Both the position numbers and the translations under genes were made by a program. A DNA stretch of 64,000 nt from an uncultured Pelagibacteraceae bacterium (GTDB taxonomy: Bacteria; Pseudomonadota; Alphaproteobacteria; Pelagibacterales; Pelagibacteraceae). Shown piece after piece: positions 1-8,269 of this stretch (position 1 is its first letter; the number at the start of each line of letters is the position of its first letter). The stretch covers positions 1-64,000 of the forward strand of contig CACFNH010000002.1 in NCBI GenBank assembly GCA_902567685.1. The letters run 5' to 3'. The notes beneath the pieces were generated by a model. It did not search any database, had not been told where the DNA came from, and saw only the letters and a list, made by a program, of their open reading frames with translations.

Positions 1-507
1 GAAAAAGTTTCAATTAAAAGTTCTGATATGATTTGTGAAGATTCTGTAAATATAAAAAATTCATTTGGAGAAATCAAAGATATAAAGATCGAAGACTCCC
101 TTTTTGATGCACTAGATTTAGATTTTTCAAAGCTTATCATAAAAAATATAAACATAAATAATGCTAAAAATGACTGTCTTGATTTTTCATTTGGCGAATA
201 TCAGGTAGTAAAAGCATATTTAAATAATTGTGGTGATAAAGGGGTTTCAGTAGGAGAGAAATCAAAAGCAAACCTTAATGAGGTAGATATTTCTTTTAGT
301 AATACCGGTGTAGCTTCAAAAGATAGTTCTGAAACTAATATAAACGATCTTAAAATTGAAAACATAACCACTTGTTTAGCGGCATATAATAAGAAAAAAG
401 AATTTAAAGGGTCAGAAATCAAAGTTCAAAATTTAAGTTGTAAAAAATACAAATTTAAAAAAGAAATCGACAAATTGTCTAAGATTTATATCTCAAATGA
501 GTCTTAG
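1..507 (+). CDS. Partial right-handed beta-helix protein (5' end outside window)
   Basis: The frame is open from base 1, so this is the C-terminal part of a longer protein; the ATG at 28 is internal. The visible ~169 residues are short alternating beta-strand units rich in N, D, I and S, with recurring I-x-I/N-x-N turns, as in pectate-lyase-like solenoids that are often secreted or envelope-associated. No catalytic motif is recognisable in this fragment. It ends 19 bp before a VTC-domain gene on the same strand. In other bacteria VTC-domain proteins are often found with DUF4956 proteins and surface proteins, so a shared envelope role is possible. Function unknown. Confidence 0.6.
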   Translation, partial: EKVSIKSSDMICEDSVNIKNSFGEIKDIKIEDSLFDALDLDFSKLIIKNININNAKNDCLDFSFGEYQVVKAYLNNCGDKGVSVGEKSKANLNEVDISFSNTGVASKDSSETNINDLKIENITTCLAAYNKKKEFKGSEIKVQNLSCKKYKFKKEIDKLSKIYISNES

Positions 508-526
508 AGGAAATAAATTTTAAATT

Positions 527-1138
527 ATGAATATTATACGAGATAAACAGAAAAGACATGAGATCAAATTTGTAATTAATTCAAAAGAAAAATCAAAATT
601 TATTATCAAAAACAACTTGAGTATATTATTTCCAGACCGGATAGTTGAAAGTGTATATTTTGATACTAATGATTTAAAATTTTTTAACTTAAGCGAAGAA
701 GGCGTAACACCTAGAAAAAAAGTTAGAATAAGAGGTTATAACAATGGAGAATTGAAAAATCTTGAAATAAAAATGACAAACAACCATCACAGAGAAAAAA
801 TTGTCTTTAAAAACTTTAAATTTGATAATCATGATCTTCATAAAAATTTAAGAAAGATTGGTATAGGAGAGACTGTTAAAGAAAAAATAAGAGTAAAATA
901 TTTAAGAAGCTATTATTTCTTACAAGGAGTGGGGAGGATTACTATAGACAGAAATATAGAATTTTTATCTCCAAATAGGAATTATCATAATCCAAAAAAA
1001 ACCAATGAAATGATTATGGAAGTAAAAATTCAAAACAATAAATTTGATAAAAATAGCATTGAAAAAATTATTAACCTAAAAGAGTCTCGTTTCTCAAAAT
1101 ATTGTACAGGTATTAATTGTTTGTATAGACCAAATTGA
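527..1138 (+). CDS. VTC-domain (polyphosphate polymerase-like) protein
   Basis: The 203-residue protein matches the tunnel-shaped VTC/CYTH-like fold of polyphosphate polymerases. Visible motifs are a basic start with RHEIKF (10-15), YFDTND (44-49), RKKVRIRGY (63-71), LEIKM (79-83), ITIDRNIEF, MEVKI and a C-terminal RFSKYCTGI. These correspond to the alternating Lys/Arg and Glu residues that bind phosphate chains and metal in VTC4. Its length fits a stand-alone bacterial VTC domain. No membrane segment is seen. It follows the beta-helix fragment and precedes the apr operon. A DUF4956 membrane protein, its usual partner, lies 2.9 kb away on the other strand. Activity is inferred from the family only. 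Confidence 0.8.
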   Translation: MNIIRDKQKRHEIKFVINSKEKSKFIIKNNLSILFPDRIVESVYFDTNDLKFFNLSEEGVTPRKKVRIRGYNNGELKNLEIKMTNNHHREKIVFKNFKFDNHDLHKNLRKIGIGETVKEKIRVKYLRSYYFLQGVGRITIDRNIEFLSPNRNYHNPKKTNEMIMEVKIQNNKFDKNSIEKIINLKESRFSKYCTGINCLYRPN

Positions 1139-1163
1139 TCAAATAGATGCGAACCATTTTCAC

Positions 1164-1191
1164 TTGACTCTTGCTAAGCCAAATATATAAA
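1164..1191 (+). promoter_or_regulatory. Candidate sigma-70 promoter for aprMBA
   Basis: TTGACT at 1164-1169 and TATAAA at 1186-1191 are separated by 16 bp and lie about 30 bp before the aprM start. A purine-rich TAGGGGG ribosome site is at about 1203-1210. This suggests the apr genes are transcribed independently of the upstream VTC gene. Confidence 0.5.
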
Positions 1192-1221
1192 ATATCAATT
1201 TCTTAGGGGGAAACTACATTG

Positions 1222-2022
1222 ATGATTTATAACAACCCATTTTCTCAACTTGCAGAATCCGTATCACCTATGGCGATACAGTTTTTTGTTTTTGCTATGA
1301 TAGCTTTAGTAATAATAGGAACATTGCTTGACATAGTTCATAAAAAAAATGTTAAATATTTTTTTGAAAACGCAAAAAAAGCAAAAAAGTCAGCTAAAAA
1401 AATTCTTACAACCGGGGAAAAAACAAGCGTTATCCTCAAAACAATTGCAAGTGATATTGCTACTACATCAGAGTTAGGAGCTGGAAAAAGAAGAGCGGCC
1501 CATCTTCTTGGTATGTATGGAACTATTTTATTTTGGATTGGCTCTGTTGTAATGATTTTTTTTTATATTGAACCCTCTTTAAACACACCTTCAGTATGGC
1601 CAATCATTTGGCATGTTGGTGCTATAATGACTGTTTTAGGAGGATCGTGGTTTTGGTTTTTTTTAAGAGTTGATGTTTATTCAGAAGCTCAACCTTGGTA
1701 CAGAATTATCAAAGCAGATTTATTTGTACTTGCCCTTATAGCATCCTCATTATTTGGTTTAATTTGGTCATTTTTACAATCTTTAAATTTAAGTGAAAGA
1801 TGGGACGATAAAGTATTCTTAGTTTTTTATATTGTATCTAATCTTGTTTTATTCGGAGGTGTTTACTGGTCAAAATTTGCTCATATGTTTTATAAACCTG
1901 GAGCAGCAATACAAAAAAATTTAGCAGAAGCCGATGGTTCCAGAGATAATTTGCCACCCCCAGCTGACGCACCTGAACAATTTGGCTTGGGTATAAAAAG
2001 GGAAGAGCCAAAACATTATTAA
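1222..2022 (+). CDS. aprM: AprM-type membrane anchor of adenylylsulfate reductase
   Basis: Predicted integral membrane protein of 266 residues directly upstream of aprB and aprA. Five hydrophobic segments are visible, at about residues 19-40, 97-117, 127-150, 166-187 and 198-220. H95, H132 and H222 sit at membrane edges and could be cofactor ligands. In bacteria of the AprM lineage, including SAR11, this protein is thought to connect AprBA to the quinone pool in place of QmoABC. The TTG at 1219 is a possible alternative start, but the ATG at 1222 is preferred. The C-terminal tail after about residue 235 is proline-rich and cytosolic in appearance. Identification rests on position and topology. 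Confidence 0.8.
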   Translation: MIYNNPFSQLAESVSPMAIQFFVFAMIALVIIGTLLDIVHKKNVKYFFENAKKAKKSAKKILTTGEKTSVILKTIASDIATTSELGAGKRRAAHLLGMYGTILFWIGSVVMIFFYIEPSLNTPSVWPIIWHVGAIMTVLGGSWFWFFLRVDVYSEAQPWYRIIKADLFVLALIASSLFGLIWSFLQSLNLSERWDDKVFLVFYIVSNLVLFGGVYWSKFAHMFYKPGAAIQKNLAEADGSRDNLPPPADAPEQFGLGIKREEPKHY

Positions 2023-2043
2023 TATGATAGAGAAAAGATAAAA

Positions 2044-2514
2044 ATGTCAACTTTTGTATATATGACTCGTTGTGATGGATGTGGGCACTGTGTTGATATA
2101 TGTCCCTCAGACATTATGCACATCGATGAAACTATTAGACGTGCAAAAAATATAGAACCAAACTTTTGCTGGGAATGTTACTCATGCGTTAAAGCTTGTC
2201 CAAATCATGCGATAGATGTTCGAGGATATGCTGATTTTGCACCTATGGGGCATAGCGTAAGAGTGAGACGTGAAGAGGAAAAAGGAACTATTTCTTGGAA
2301 AATTAAATTTAGAAATGGAACAGAAAAAGATTTTGTTTCTCCTATCACAACAAAACCATGGGGTAAATTTATTCCAAAACTTGCTGACGGAGACAAACCA
2401 AACCAAGGGGAAATTAACTCTCAAAGACTTTATTTAGAGCCAGAGGGATTAAACACAAAAAAAGAATTGCCAACTTTAAACAAAAACTCTTTTAAAAAGG
2501 GAGTTTATTATTAA
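2044..2514 (+). CDS. aprB: Adenylylsulfate reductase beta subunit
   Basis: Iron-sulfur subunit of 156 residues. Two 4Fe-4S motifs are intact: C10-x2-C13-x2-C16-x3-C20-P and C42-x2-C45-x2-C48-x3-C52-P. The long C-terminal extension that normally wraps around AprA is present. AprB passes electrons between the FAD of AprA and the membrane partner AprM. It lies 21 bp after aprM, and its last base is the first base of the aprA start codon, so the two are translationally coupled. In SAR11 the enzyme is thought to oxidise sulfite, released from organosulfur compounds, to APS. Unlike AprA, this subunit looks complete. Confidence 0.9.
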   Translation: MSTFVYMTRCDGCGHCVDICPSDIMHIDETIRRAKNIEPNFCWECYSCVKACPNHAIDVRGYADFAPMGHSVRVRREEEKGTISWKIKFRNGTEKDFVSPITTKPWGKFIPKLADGDKPNQGEINSQRLYLEPEGLNTKKELPTLNKNSFKKGVYY

Positions 2515-4019
2515 TGGCAAAAGTTAAAACATTTGTAGAAGAAAGCGATGTTCTTGTCGTAGGTGGAGGAATGGCTGGTACTGGAGCAACTTTTGAAGCT
2601 AGACACTGGGGAAGAGATTTAAAAATCATTTGTGTTGAAAAAGCAAATATTGACAGAAGCGGTGCAGTAGCTCAAGGCTTGTATGCAATTAACTGCTATA
2701 TGGGTATGCAATGGGATGAAAATCAACCTGAGGACCATGTTCGATATGCACGTAATGACTTAATGGGAATGGTTCGCGAAGATCTTGGTTATGATATGGC
2801 TCGCCATGTAGACTCGACAGTTCATATGTTTGATGATTGGGGACTACCAATGATGAAGAATGAAAAAACAGGAAGATATCTAAGAGAAGGTAAATGGCAG
2901 ATAATGATTCATGGCGAAAGCTATAAACCAATAGTTGCTGAAGCAGCAAAAAAATCTGCAAACAAAATTTATAATAGAATTATGATTACTCATCTTTTAA
3001 TGGATGATGCAAAAGAAAATAGAATTGGAGGAGCGGTTGGTTTTAATATGAGAACTGGTGATTATTATGTTTTCAAAGCAAAAACTGTAATAGTAGCTGC
3101 TGGTGGTGCTTCACATATTTTTAAACCAAGAGCTGTAGGTGAAGGAATGGGTAGAACTTGGTATGCGCCTTGGAGCAACGGTTCTGCGTATGCTTTACCA
3201 ATTGCAGTCGGTGCCAAAATGACTCAAATGGAAAATCGTATTGTCCTATGTAGATTTAAAGATGGTTACGGCCCAGTTGGAGCTTATTTTTTACATTTGA
3301 AAACTTATACTCAAAATGGCAAGGGAGAAAATTATGAGAAAAAATGGTACGAACATACTAAAAAAATGGTTGGAGAATATATAGACCACCATCCTACACC
3401 AACATGCTTACGTAATCATGCTTTTATTCAAGAAGTTATGGCAGGAGGCGGACCAATTCATATGGTTACTAAAGAGGCATTTCAAGATCCACATTTGGAA
3501 ACAGTCGGGTGGGAAAATTTCCTCGGTATGACCGTTGGTCAAGCAGTTGTTTGGGCTTCACAAAATATTGATCCTAAATATACTAATCCTGAACTAACAA
3601 CATCCGAACCTTATGTTATGGGTTCACACGCTACTTGTTCAGGAGCTTGGGTAAGTGGTCCAGAAGATCTTTCTCCTCCAGAATATTTTTGGGGATATAA
3701 TAGAATGTTAACTATTGAAGGTCTTTTTGGAGCAGGGGATACCGTAGGAGGTAGTGCTCACAAATTTTCTTCTGGCTCTTTTACCGAAGGACGTCTTGCA
3801 GCAAAAGCTGCTGTCAAATATATAGAAGATAAAAAAGCTGAAGGCATTAAAGTTAGCGAAAAACAATATAAAGATCTTAAAGAGGTAATTTATAAGCCTC
3901 TTGAAAATTATACAGTAGGTCGCAATGAAATTACTGGAGGAACTGTTTCACCCAGTTATATTTCTCCTATCCAAGGTCTGCAACGTCTTCAAAAAATCCA
4001 TTTAGTTGCTTTCATCTAA
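2514..4019 (+). pseudogene. aprA: Adenylylsulfate reductase alpha subunit, 3'-truncated
   Basis: Flavoprotein subunit of AMP-dependent sulfite/APS interconversion. The FAD dinucleotide motif GGGMAGTGA (17-25), the FAD-histidine-type RSGAVAQG motif and the active-site segment GSHATCSGAW (370-379, H372 probably catalytic) are all present. Family members are about 620 residues; this one stops at 501. Normal AprA sequence runs to about LQRLQKI (~496), then five foreign residues and a stop follow. Those last codons are antisense to the 3' end of the convergent DUF4956 gene. About 120 C-terminal residues, a helical region contacting AprB, are missing and are not found downstream in any frame. Either the gene was broken by a deletion or rearrangement, or the joint is an assembly chimera. 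Function is doubtful. Confidence 0.85.
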
Positions 4020-4676
4020 ATCAATATTATAATTTGTTATTTTTGAGGACCATTCATCTAAGAATTTATCTTTTTCATTATTGTTTTCAAAGGTTGCAAA
4101 ACCAGAAACATTTAAATCATTTTTTTCAATTTTTACAGAATAGTTTTTTACGTGTTTAATATTAGCAATTTTTTTTAAATCTTCATCATTCATTATGCCT
4201 TGAAAACTCAAAGTTAATTTTCCTTCTTGTTGAGATTTATTAAAGTTAAAAATTGAAAACTTTTTAATAAAATAAGGTAAAACCGATAGAATAATAATCA
4301 AAACAATTGTTATGCTCAGGTCTACTTTAGCGCTTATTCCTATTGTCAAAAGACTAAAATAATGTACCAGTTCATAAGGAGTTCTTACAGGTGTTCTGAA
4401 CCTTACTATTGAAAGAGCTCCAATCATACCGATACTCAGTGCAATATTAGAACCAATTACAGTTGTGATAACCAAACCAATAATTGGTAAGGTCAATCCA
4501 ACATATATGTTAAAATTATTTCTGAGCCATTTGTAGCTAAATAATGAATGAGAATAAGTTACGATTAACCCTCCAAGAGAACAAAAAATAATTTTTATTA
4601 GCAATAAAAATAAAACAATATTTTCTGCAGAAAGTTTTTTGTATGCTATAGCAATTATTTCAAGCAAATCCTGCAT
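4002..4676 (-). CDS. DUF4956 family membrane protein
   Basis: A 224-residue protein with four hydrophobic segments in the first ~135 residues. The family signature GMIGALSIVRFRTPVRTP lies between segments, and a soluble C-terminal domain of about 80 residues follows. DUF4956 proteins commonly neighbour VTC-domain polyphosphate polymerase-like genes, so a membrane role in the same process is plausible but unproven. Here it faces the opposite way from the VTC gene and is separated from it by aprMBA. Its stop codon lies inside the truncated end of aprA, with an 18 bp overlap. Its own C-terminus seems natural. Confidence 0.8.
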   Translation of the reverse strand: MQDLLEIIAIAYKKLSAENIVLFLLLIKIIFCSLGGLIVTYSHSLFSYKWLRNNFNIYVGLTLPIIGLVITTVIGSNIALSIGMIGALSIVRFRTPVRTPYELVHYFSLLTIGISAKVDLSITIVLIIILSVLPYFIKKFSIFNFNKSQQEGKLTLSFQGIMNDEDLKKIANIKHVKNYSVKIEKNDLNVSGFATFENNNEKDKFLDEWSSKITNYNIDLDESN

Positions 4677-4701
4677 TAAAAATATTTATTTTATTAACTT
4701 A

Positions 4702-5367
4702 TTATGCTGCGGCTTGTAAATTATGTTTAGCGGCCATTCCACTTAAAAAATTCCAAAGATATCTAGCGGTAGATAAAGCTGCTTTTTCAGCCTTATCTTG
4801 TTCTTTTTTGGATAAACCATCTAACAATTTTTCACATGCCTCTCTATGATAAACATCAGCTTCTCTGTGAACCTCAAAAAATTCTAAACCTTCTTTTGAT
4901 TTCACTCCGTAATGATTTTTAAGACCTTTAATTTTAGTCTCGGCAATCTCTGGGACTTGTCTTTCATAAGTGTACAAAGATCCAAGGCCTTCGGCATAAC
5001 TTGATCTTCCGTTTTTAAAGAAGTTATCAATTAATTCTTTGGTAAAATCGTATTTTTTTACTTCTTCAATTTTTTTAACATCTGCTCCAACCGCAAAAGC
5101 AAAATTTTTCCAAAGTGTCGGGTGATCTGCACCTTTTTTTTCTTCATCTTGTAAATTTTCTAGAAGTATTCTTCTCTTTTCAAGATCATCACAAATTGAG
5201 TGAGTAGCACTAATATATCGCGGAAATGCCTTCACATGTTGATAATATTGTTCGGCATAGTCCTTTATAATTTCCCTTGTTAACTTTCCTTCATTCCATG
5301 ATTTGTAAAAAGGATGTTTAAGTAAGTGATATTCGTCTAATTTTTTATTTAGTTGTTTTGAAAACAT
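4702..5367 (-). CDS. CADD-like haem-oxygenase-fold protein (putative pABA/folate enzyme)
   Basis: A 221-residue all-helical protein of the TenA/PqqC/CADD superfamily. Candidate di-metal ligands are E75, H82, E135, H168, D171 and H174. The N-terminal HPFYKSW places Y21 where Chlamydia CADD has the tyrosine that is sacrificed to make p-aminobenzoate. CADD-family proteins replace the pabABC route in some bacteria by self-consuming chemistry with a dinuclear metal centre. Lysines at 146, 148 and 150 are candidates for the second reactive residue. PqqC is a less likely reading, because there are no pqq genes nearby. The function is inferred from motif resemblance and is not proven. Confidence 0.65.
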   Translation of the reverse strand: MFSKQLNKKLDEYHLLKHPFYKSWNEGKLTREIIKDYAEQYYQHVKAFPRYISATHSICDDLEKRRILLENLQDEEKKGADHPTLWKNFAFAVGADVKKIEEVKKYDFTKELIDNFFKNGRSSYAEGLGSLYTYERQVPEIAETKIKGLKNHYGVKSKEGLEFFEVHREADVYHREACEKLLDGLSKKEQDKAEKAALSTARYLWNFLSGMAAKHNLQAAA

Positions 5368-5459
5368 TTAATCTCCTTTGTTGTTAGGATATTATTGAAT
5401 ATTAAAATAAATGGGAAGAAAATAATGTAGTGTAATTTACAACTTTGAATTGAATAACT

Positions 5460-5675
5460 CTAGTCACTTTTTTTATTATCTCTTTCCTCAATATATGTAT
5501 GAAGATTTTTTATTTTATCGCTAGCAGCAGTAGTAAACAAACCTGGAACCAAAGCATGAACAACTCCTTTAAAGCCACCCCCGATCATTGCAAAAGAAAT
5601 CTTAAAAGCATTTTTCATGTGTTCGAAGTAGGTTTCTTTTGCTTCTTTTAAATGCTCATTTGATTTGTTTATCAA
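5460..5675 (-). CDS. Small DUF6356-like protein
   Basis: A 71-residue protein with the pattern HL-x(5)-TY-x2-HM-x2-A followed by a weakly hydrophobic segment and VHALVPGLF, which I associate with the DUF6356 family of short alphaproteobacterial proteins. One amphipathic or membrane-touching helix is seen at about 25-50. It lies 4 bp downstream of the MFS transporter gene on the same strand, so it is probably co-transcribed with it. No function is known to me. Confidence 0.6.
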   Translation of the reverse strand: MINKSNEHLKEAKETYFEHMKNAFKISFAMIGGGFKGVVHALVPGLFTTAASDKIKNLHTYIEERDNKKSD

Positions 5676-5679
5676 AAAA

Positions 5680-6906
5680 TTAAGCTAACCTTTCTGCTCT
5701 CTCTATCTTTTTTTCATCAATTGGTAAGTGAACAATTGTAGCAAAAATAGATAATGCTATAGAAATATACCATGCGTAATCGTAGGATCCATGTAAATCG
5801 TAAAAATATCCACCTAAATAAGCTCCAAAAAATGAACCTACTTGATGACTAAAAAAGACTATGCCGAAGAGCGTGCTTAAATATTTTGTTCCAAAGACTT
5901 GAGCTACTATTCCATTAGTTGGAGGAACTGTTGATAGCCATAAAAATCCAAAGGTTATACCAAAAAATACCGATGTATAAATTGATACTGGTAAAAGTAT
6001 AAAAATCAAAATAACCACACCTCTCAAAAAGTATAAAATGCTTAATAGAATTTTTTTCTTATACTTTGTTGATAAATAACCCATACCAAGTGTTCCAAAA
6101 ATATTAAATAAACCTATCAAAGCTAAAATAGTAGGAGCTGTCCAGCTGTCTAATCCTTTGTCTTGCATGTAGGCAGGAATATGAGTTGCAACAAGAGCAA
6201 TTTGAAATCCACAAACAAAAAACCCGCAAACTAATAAAACATATCCTCGATGTGAGAAAGCTTCTTTCATTGCAGATTTGAAAGACTGATTATTGGTAGA
6301 AATATTTATATTAGTTGTCTTTTTTTCAACCGGAAATAAAAACAACGACGCAATAAAGCCAAATAAAATAAAATAAAGAAAATTCTGTAATGTTCCCTGC
6401 CATCCAACTTCTCCCAAACTATATTGAGTAAATAATGGAGCTATAAAATAACCAATGGAAGCAGCTGCAGTGACAATGCCTGTAGCTAAAGTTCTTTTTT
6501 CATCATTAAAATGTTTTCCAGTTTCCGAAACAGGAACACTCATTGCTGTTGCTCCTAAAGCAATACCAATTAAAATACCAAGATCTATCTGAAAGAATAT
6601 TCCAGTGTTAGGTCCAGAATATAAAAGAAATATCCCTAACGCAAAAATTAAAAAGCCAACCATCAAAGCAAATCTTCCGCTGACTCTATCAGCTAATGCT
6701 CCAAATATTGGAGCAAACAAACCCCAAAATAACATTTGCAATCCTATTGCTAAACCAAATTCAGTTCTTGTACAATTTAAGTCTTCTTCGAAGAAACCAT
6801 AAAACAAACCGAAAACTTGTCTCAATCCCATTGAAACAAGAATGACACTACTTGCTGCAATGAGAGTAAACAATGCAGTTTTGTTTGGTATAAATTTGTT
6901 TTCCAT
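5680..6906 (-). CDS. MFS transporter
   Basis: A 408-residue protein with the twelve hydrophobic segments of the major facilitator superfamily. The loop-2/3 motif is recognisable as GALADRVSGRFALMVG at about 65-80. The N-terminal SMGLRQVFGLFYGFF resembles oxalate/formate-antiporter and monocarboxylate-type MFS proteins. The substrate cannot be read from sequence. The start ATG lies directly after the stop of the upstream PLP-enzyme gene, so the two are probably one transcript. The pairing might point to an amino-acid or sulfur-metabolite substrate, but that is conjecture. Confidence 0.8.
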   Translation of the reverse strand: MENKFIPNKTALFTLIAASSVILVSMGLRQVFGLFYGFFEEDLNCTRTEFGLAIGLQMLFWGLFAPIFGALADRVSGRFALMVGFLIFALGIFLLYSGPNTGIFFQIDLGILIGIALGATAMSVPVSETGKHFNDEKRTLATGIVTAAASIGYFIAPLFTQYSLGEVGWQGTLQNFLYFILFGFIASLFLFPVEKKTTNINISTNNQSFKSAMKEAFSHRGYVLLVCGFFVCGFQIALVATHIPAYMQDKGLDSWTAPTILALIGLFNIFGTLGMGYLSTKYKKKILLSILYFLRGVVILIFILLPVSIYTSVFFGITFGFLWLSTVPPTNGIVAQVFGTKYLSTLFGIVFFSHQVGSFFGAYLGGYFYDLHGSYDYAWYISIALSIFATIVHLPIDEKKIERAERLA

Positions 6907-8085
6907 CTATCGAATATATTTTAAAGACTTTTTTAAATCATTAATTAAATCTTTAGGATTTTCTAAACCAATATGAAGTCTTACTAAATGTTCATTTTTT
7001 TCTAATTTAAAATAAGGTCTTTTTCCTAATTCTACTGGGTCAGTATAAACTGCAAGACTTTCAAATCCACCCCAGCTATAACCAATGCCAAACAATTCCA
7101 ATTTGTTTACAAACTTGTAGACAGAACTTTTACTATTACTTTTTATTATTAAACTAAGCAGTCCTGATGCACCTGAATAGTATTTTTTCCATAATTTATA
7201 TTCTTTGGAAGAAGTTTTGTAAGGATAAAGTATTCTAGATATTTTTTTCTGTGATTTTAAAAAATTAATAACTTTTTTTGTATTTTCTTGATGTTTATCC
7301 ATTCTTAAGTCCAATGTTCTTATTCCTCTTATAATTAAATAAGCGTCATCAGGTGACAAACGATAGCCAGAAACATGGTTGTACCACCAAACTCTTTTGT
7401 AAACTTTTTTACTAACAGCAACAGTTCCTCCCATTACATCGCTGTGTCCTGAATAATATTTTGTTGCAGAAGTAATTGAAATATCAAATCCTAGCTTTAA
7501 TGGTTTAAAAAAATATGCTGTTGCCCATGTATTGTCTATAGCTGTATAAATTTTTTTCTTTTTAGCAAGTGATATTACTTTTCCTAAATCTTGCATTTCA
7601 AAAGTGTTGCTTCCAGGATTTTCTACGTAAATTAGTTTAGTCTTTTTTGTAATTTTATTTTTTAAATCATTAAAATTATTTGGATTGTACCAAATTGCTT
7701 TTATATTAAACTCTTTAAGCAACCCATCTGTAAGTTTTTGCGTTGGCCTATAAACACCATCAGAAATAACTATTTCATCACCGGGTCTGCAAAGACTCAT
7801 TATTGACAAAGCAACTGCACTAAATCCAGTTGGTGTTAAAAAAACCTGATAAGCGTCTTCCAGCTTTCTAAGTAATCTTTGTAATTGAACTGTTGTTTGT
7901 GTTCCTTGCCTACCATAATCCCAATGATCAACATCTTTATTTTTTGCTATATCCTTTTGATGTTTTCTTAGTTCTTGCATGGTTTTAAACAAAATAGTAG
8001 ATGCTCGAACTACAGGAGGATTAACAGATCGATTGTAATAATCTTTTCCAGTATATTTTAAAAAAGTTTTTAAAGATTTGTCCAT
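6907..8085 (-). CDS. metC: Cystathionine beta-lyase / Cys-Met metabolism PLP enzyme
   Basis: PLP-dependent fold-type I enzyme of the Cys/Met metabolism family, 392 residues from the chosen ATG. The PLP lysine is in SATKYYSGHSD, the phosphate-binding loop is near TPTGFSAVA, and DNTWAT matches the conserved aspartate region. The GHSD context favours cystathionine beta-lyase, which makes homocysteine, pyruvate and ammonia, over gamma-synthase; the family is hard to separate by sequence alone. An upstream in-frame ATG at 8112 would add nine residues that do not look like family sequence, so 8085 is preferred. Downstream are the MFS transporter and the DUF6356-like gene. Confidence 0.75.
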   Translation of the reverse strand: MDKSLKTFLKYTGKDYYNRSVNPPVVRASTILFKTMQELRKHQKDIAKNKDVDHWDYGRQGTQTTVQLQRLLRKLEDAYQVFLTPTGFSAVALSIMSLCRPGDEIVISDGVYRPTQKLTDGLLKEFNIKAIWYNPNNFNDLKNKITKKTKLIYVENPGSNTFEMQDLGKVISLAKKKKIYTAIDNTWATAYFFKPLKLGFDISITSATKYYSGHSDVMGGTVAVSKKVYKRVWWYNHVSGYRLSPDDAYLIIRGIRTLDLRMDKHQENTKKVINFLKSQKKISRILYPYKTSSKEYKLWKKYYSGASGLLSLIIKSNSKSSVYKFVNKLELFGIGYSWGGFESLAVYTDPVELGKRPYFKLEKNEHLVRLHIGLENPKDLINDLKKSLKYIR

Positions 8086-8170
8086 AAAAAATTTGATATG
8101 CTTAAAATACAATGCTATATGAGCTAAATAAGGTCAATATAAATATTTTTACAAAGGAGATAATTTTATC

Positions 8171-8254
8171 ATGGGTTACCCTAAGAAACACAGAGGCAGA
8201 AGAAAAGTGGGCTCTAAGAAAAGAAGAGCTAGAAAAAGAAACAAGAAAAAATAA
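8171..8254 (+). CDS. 27-residue highly basic peptide
   Basis: ATG at 8171 opens a 27-codon frame with a perfect AGGAG Shine-Dalgarno at about 8156-8160, one of the clearest ribosome sites in the window. The peptide starts MGYPKKHRGR. It contains 17 Lys/Arg and no acidic residue, with SKKRRARKRNKKK at the C-terminus. The composition resembles small ribosome-associated proteins such as bTHX or the AURKAIP1/COX24 type, or a nucleic-acid-binding peptide, but I cannot assign it to a family. It stands between a divergent PLP-enzyme gene and a membrane-protein gene that starts 15 bp downstream. Confidence 0.7.
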   Translation: MGYPKKHRGRRKVGSKKRRARKRNKKK

Positions 8255-8269
8255 TCAATCATTCAAAAA

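Noticed and set aside
201-422. Minus-strand 73-codon frame inside the beta-helix gene
   Set aside because: The plus strand has a coherent solenoid pattern and a following gene on the same strand; the minus frame has no homology-like features.
4020-4701. Search for the missing AprA C-terminus by frameshift
   Set aside because: All three plus-strand frames here are antisense to a well-formed DUF4956 protein and show no AprA-like sequence, so a simple frameshift does not explain the truncation.
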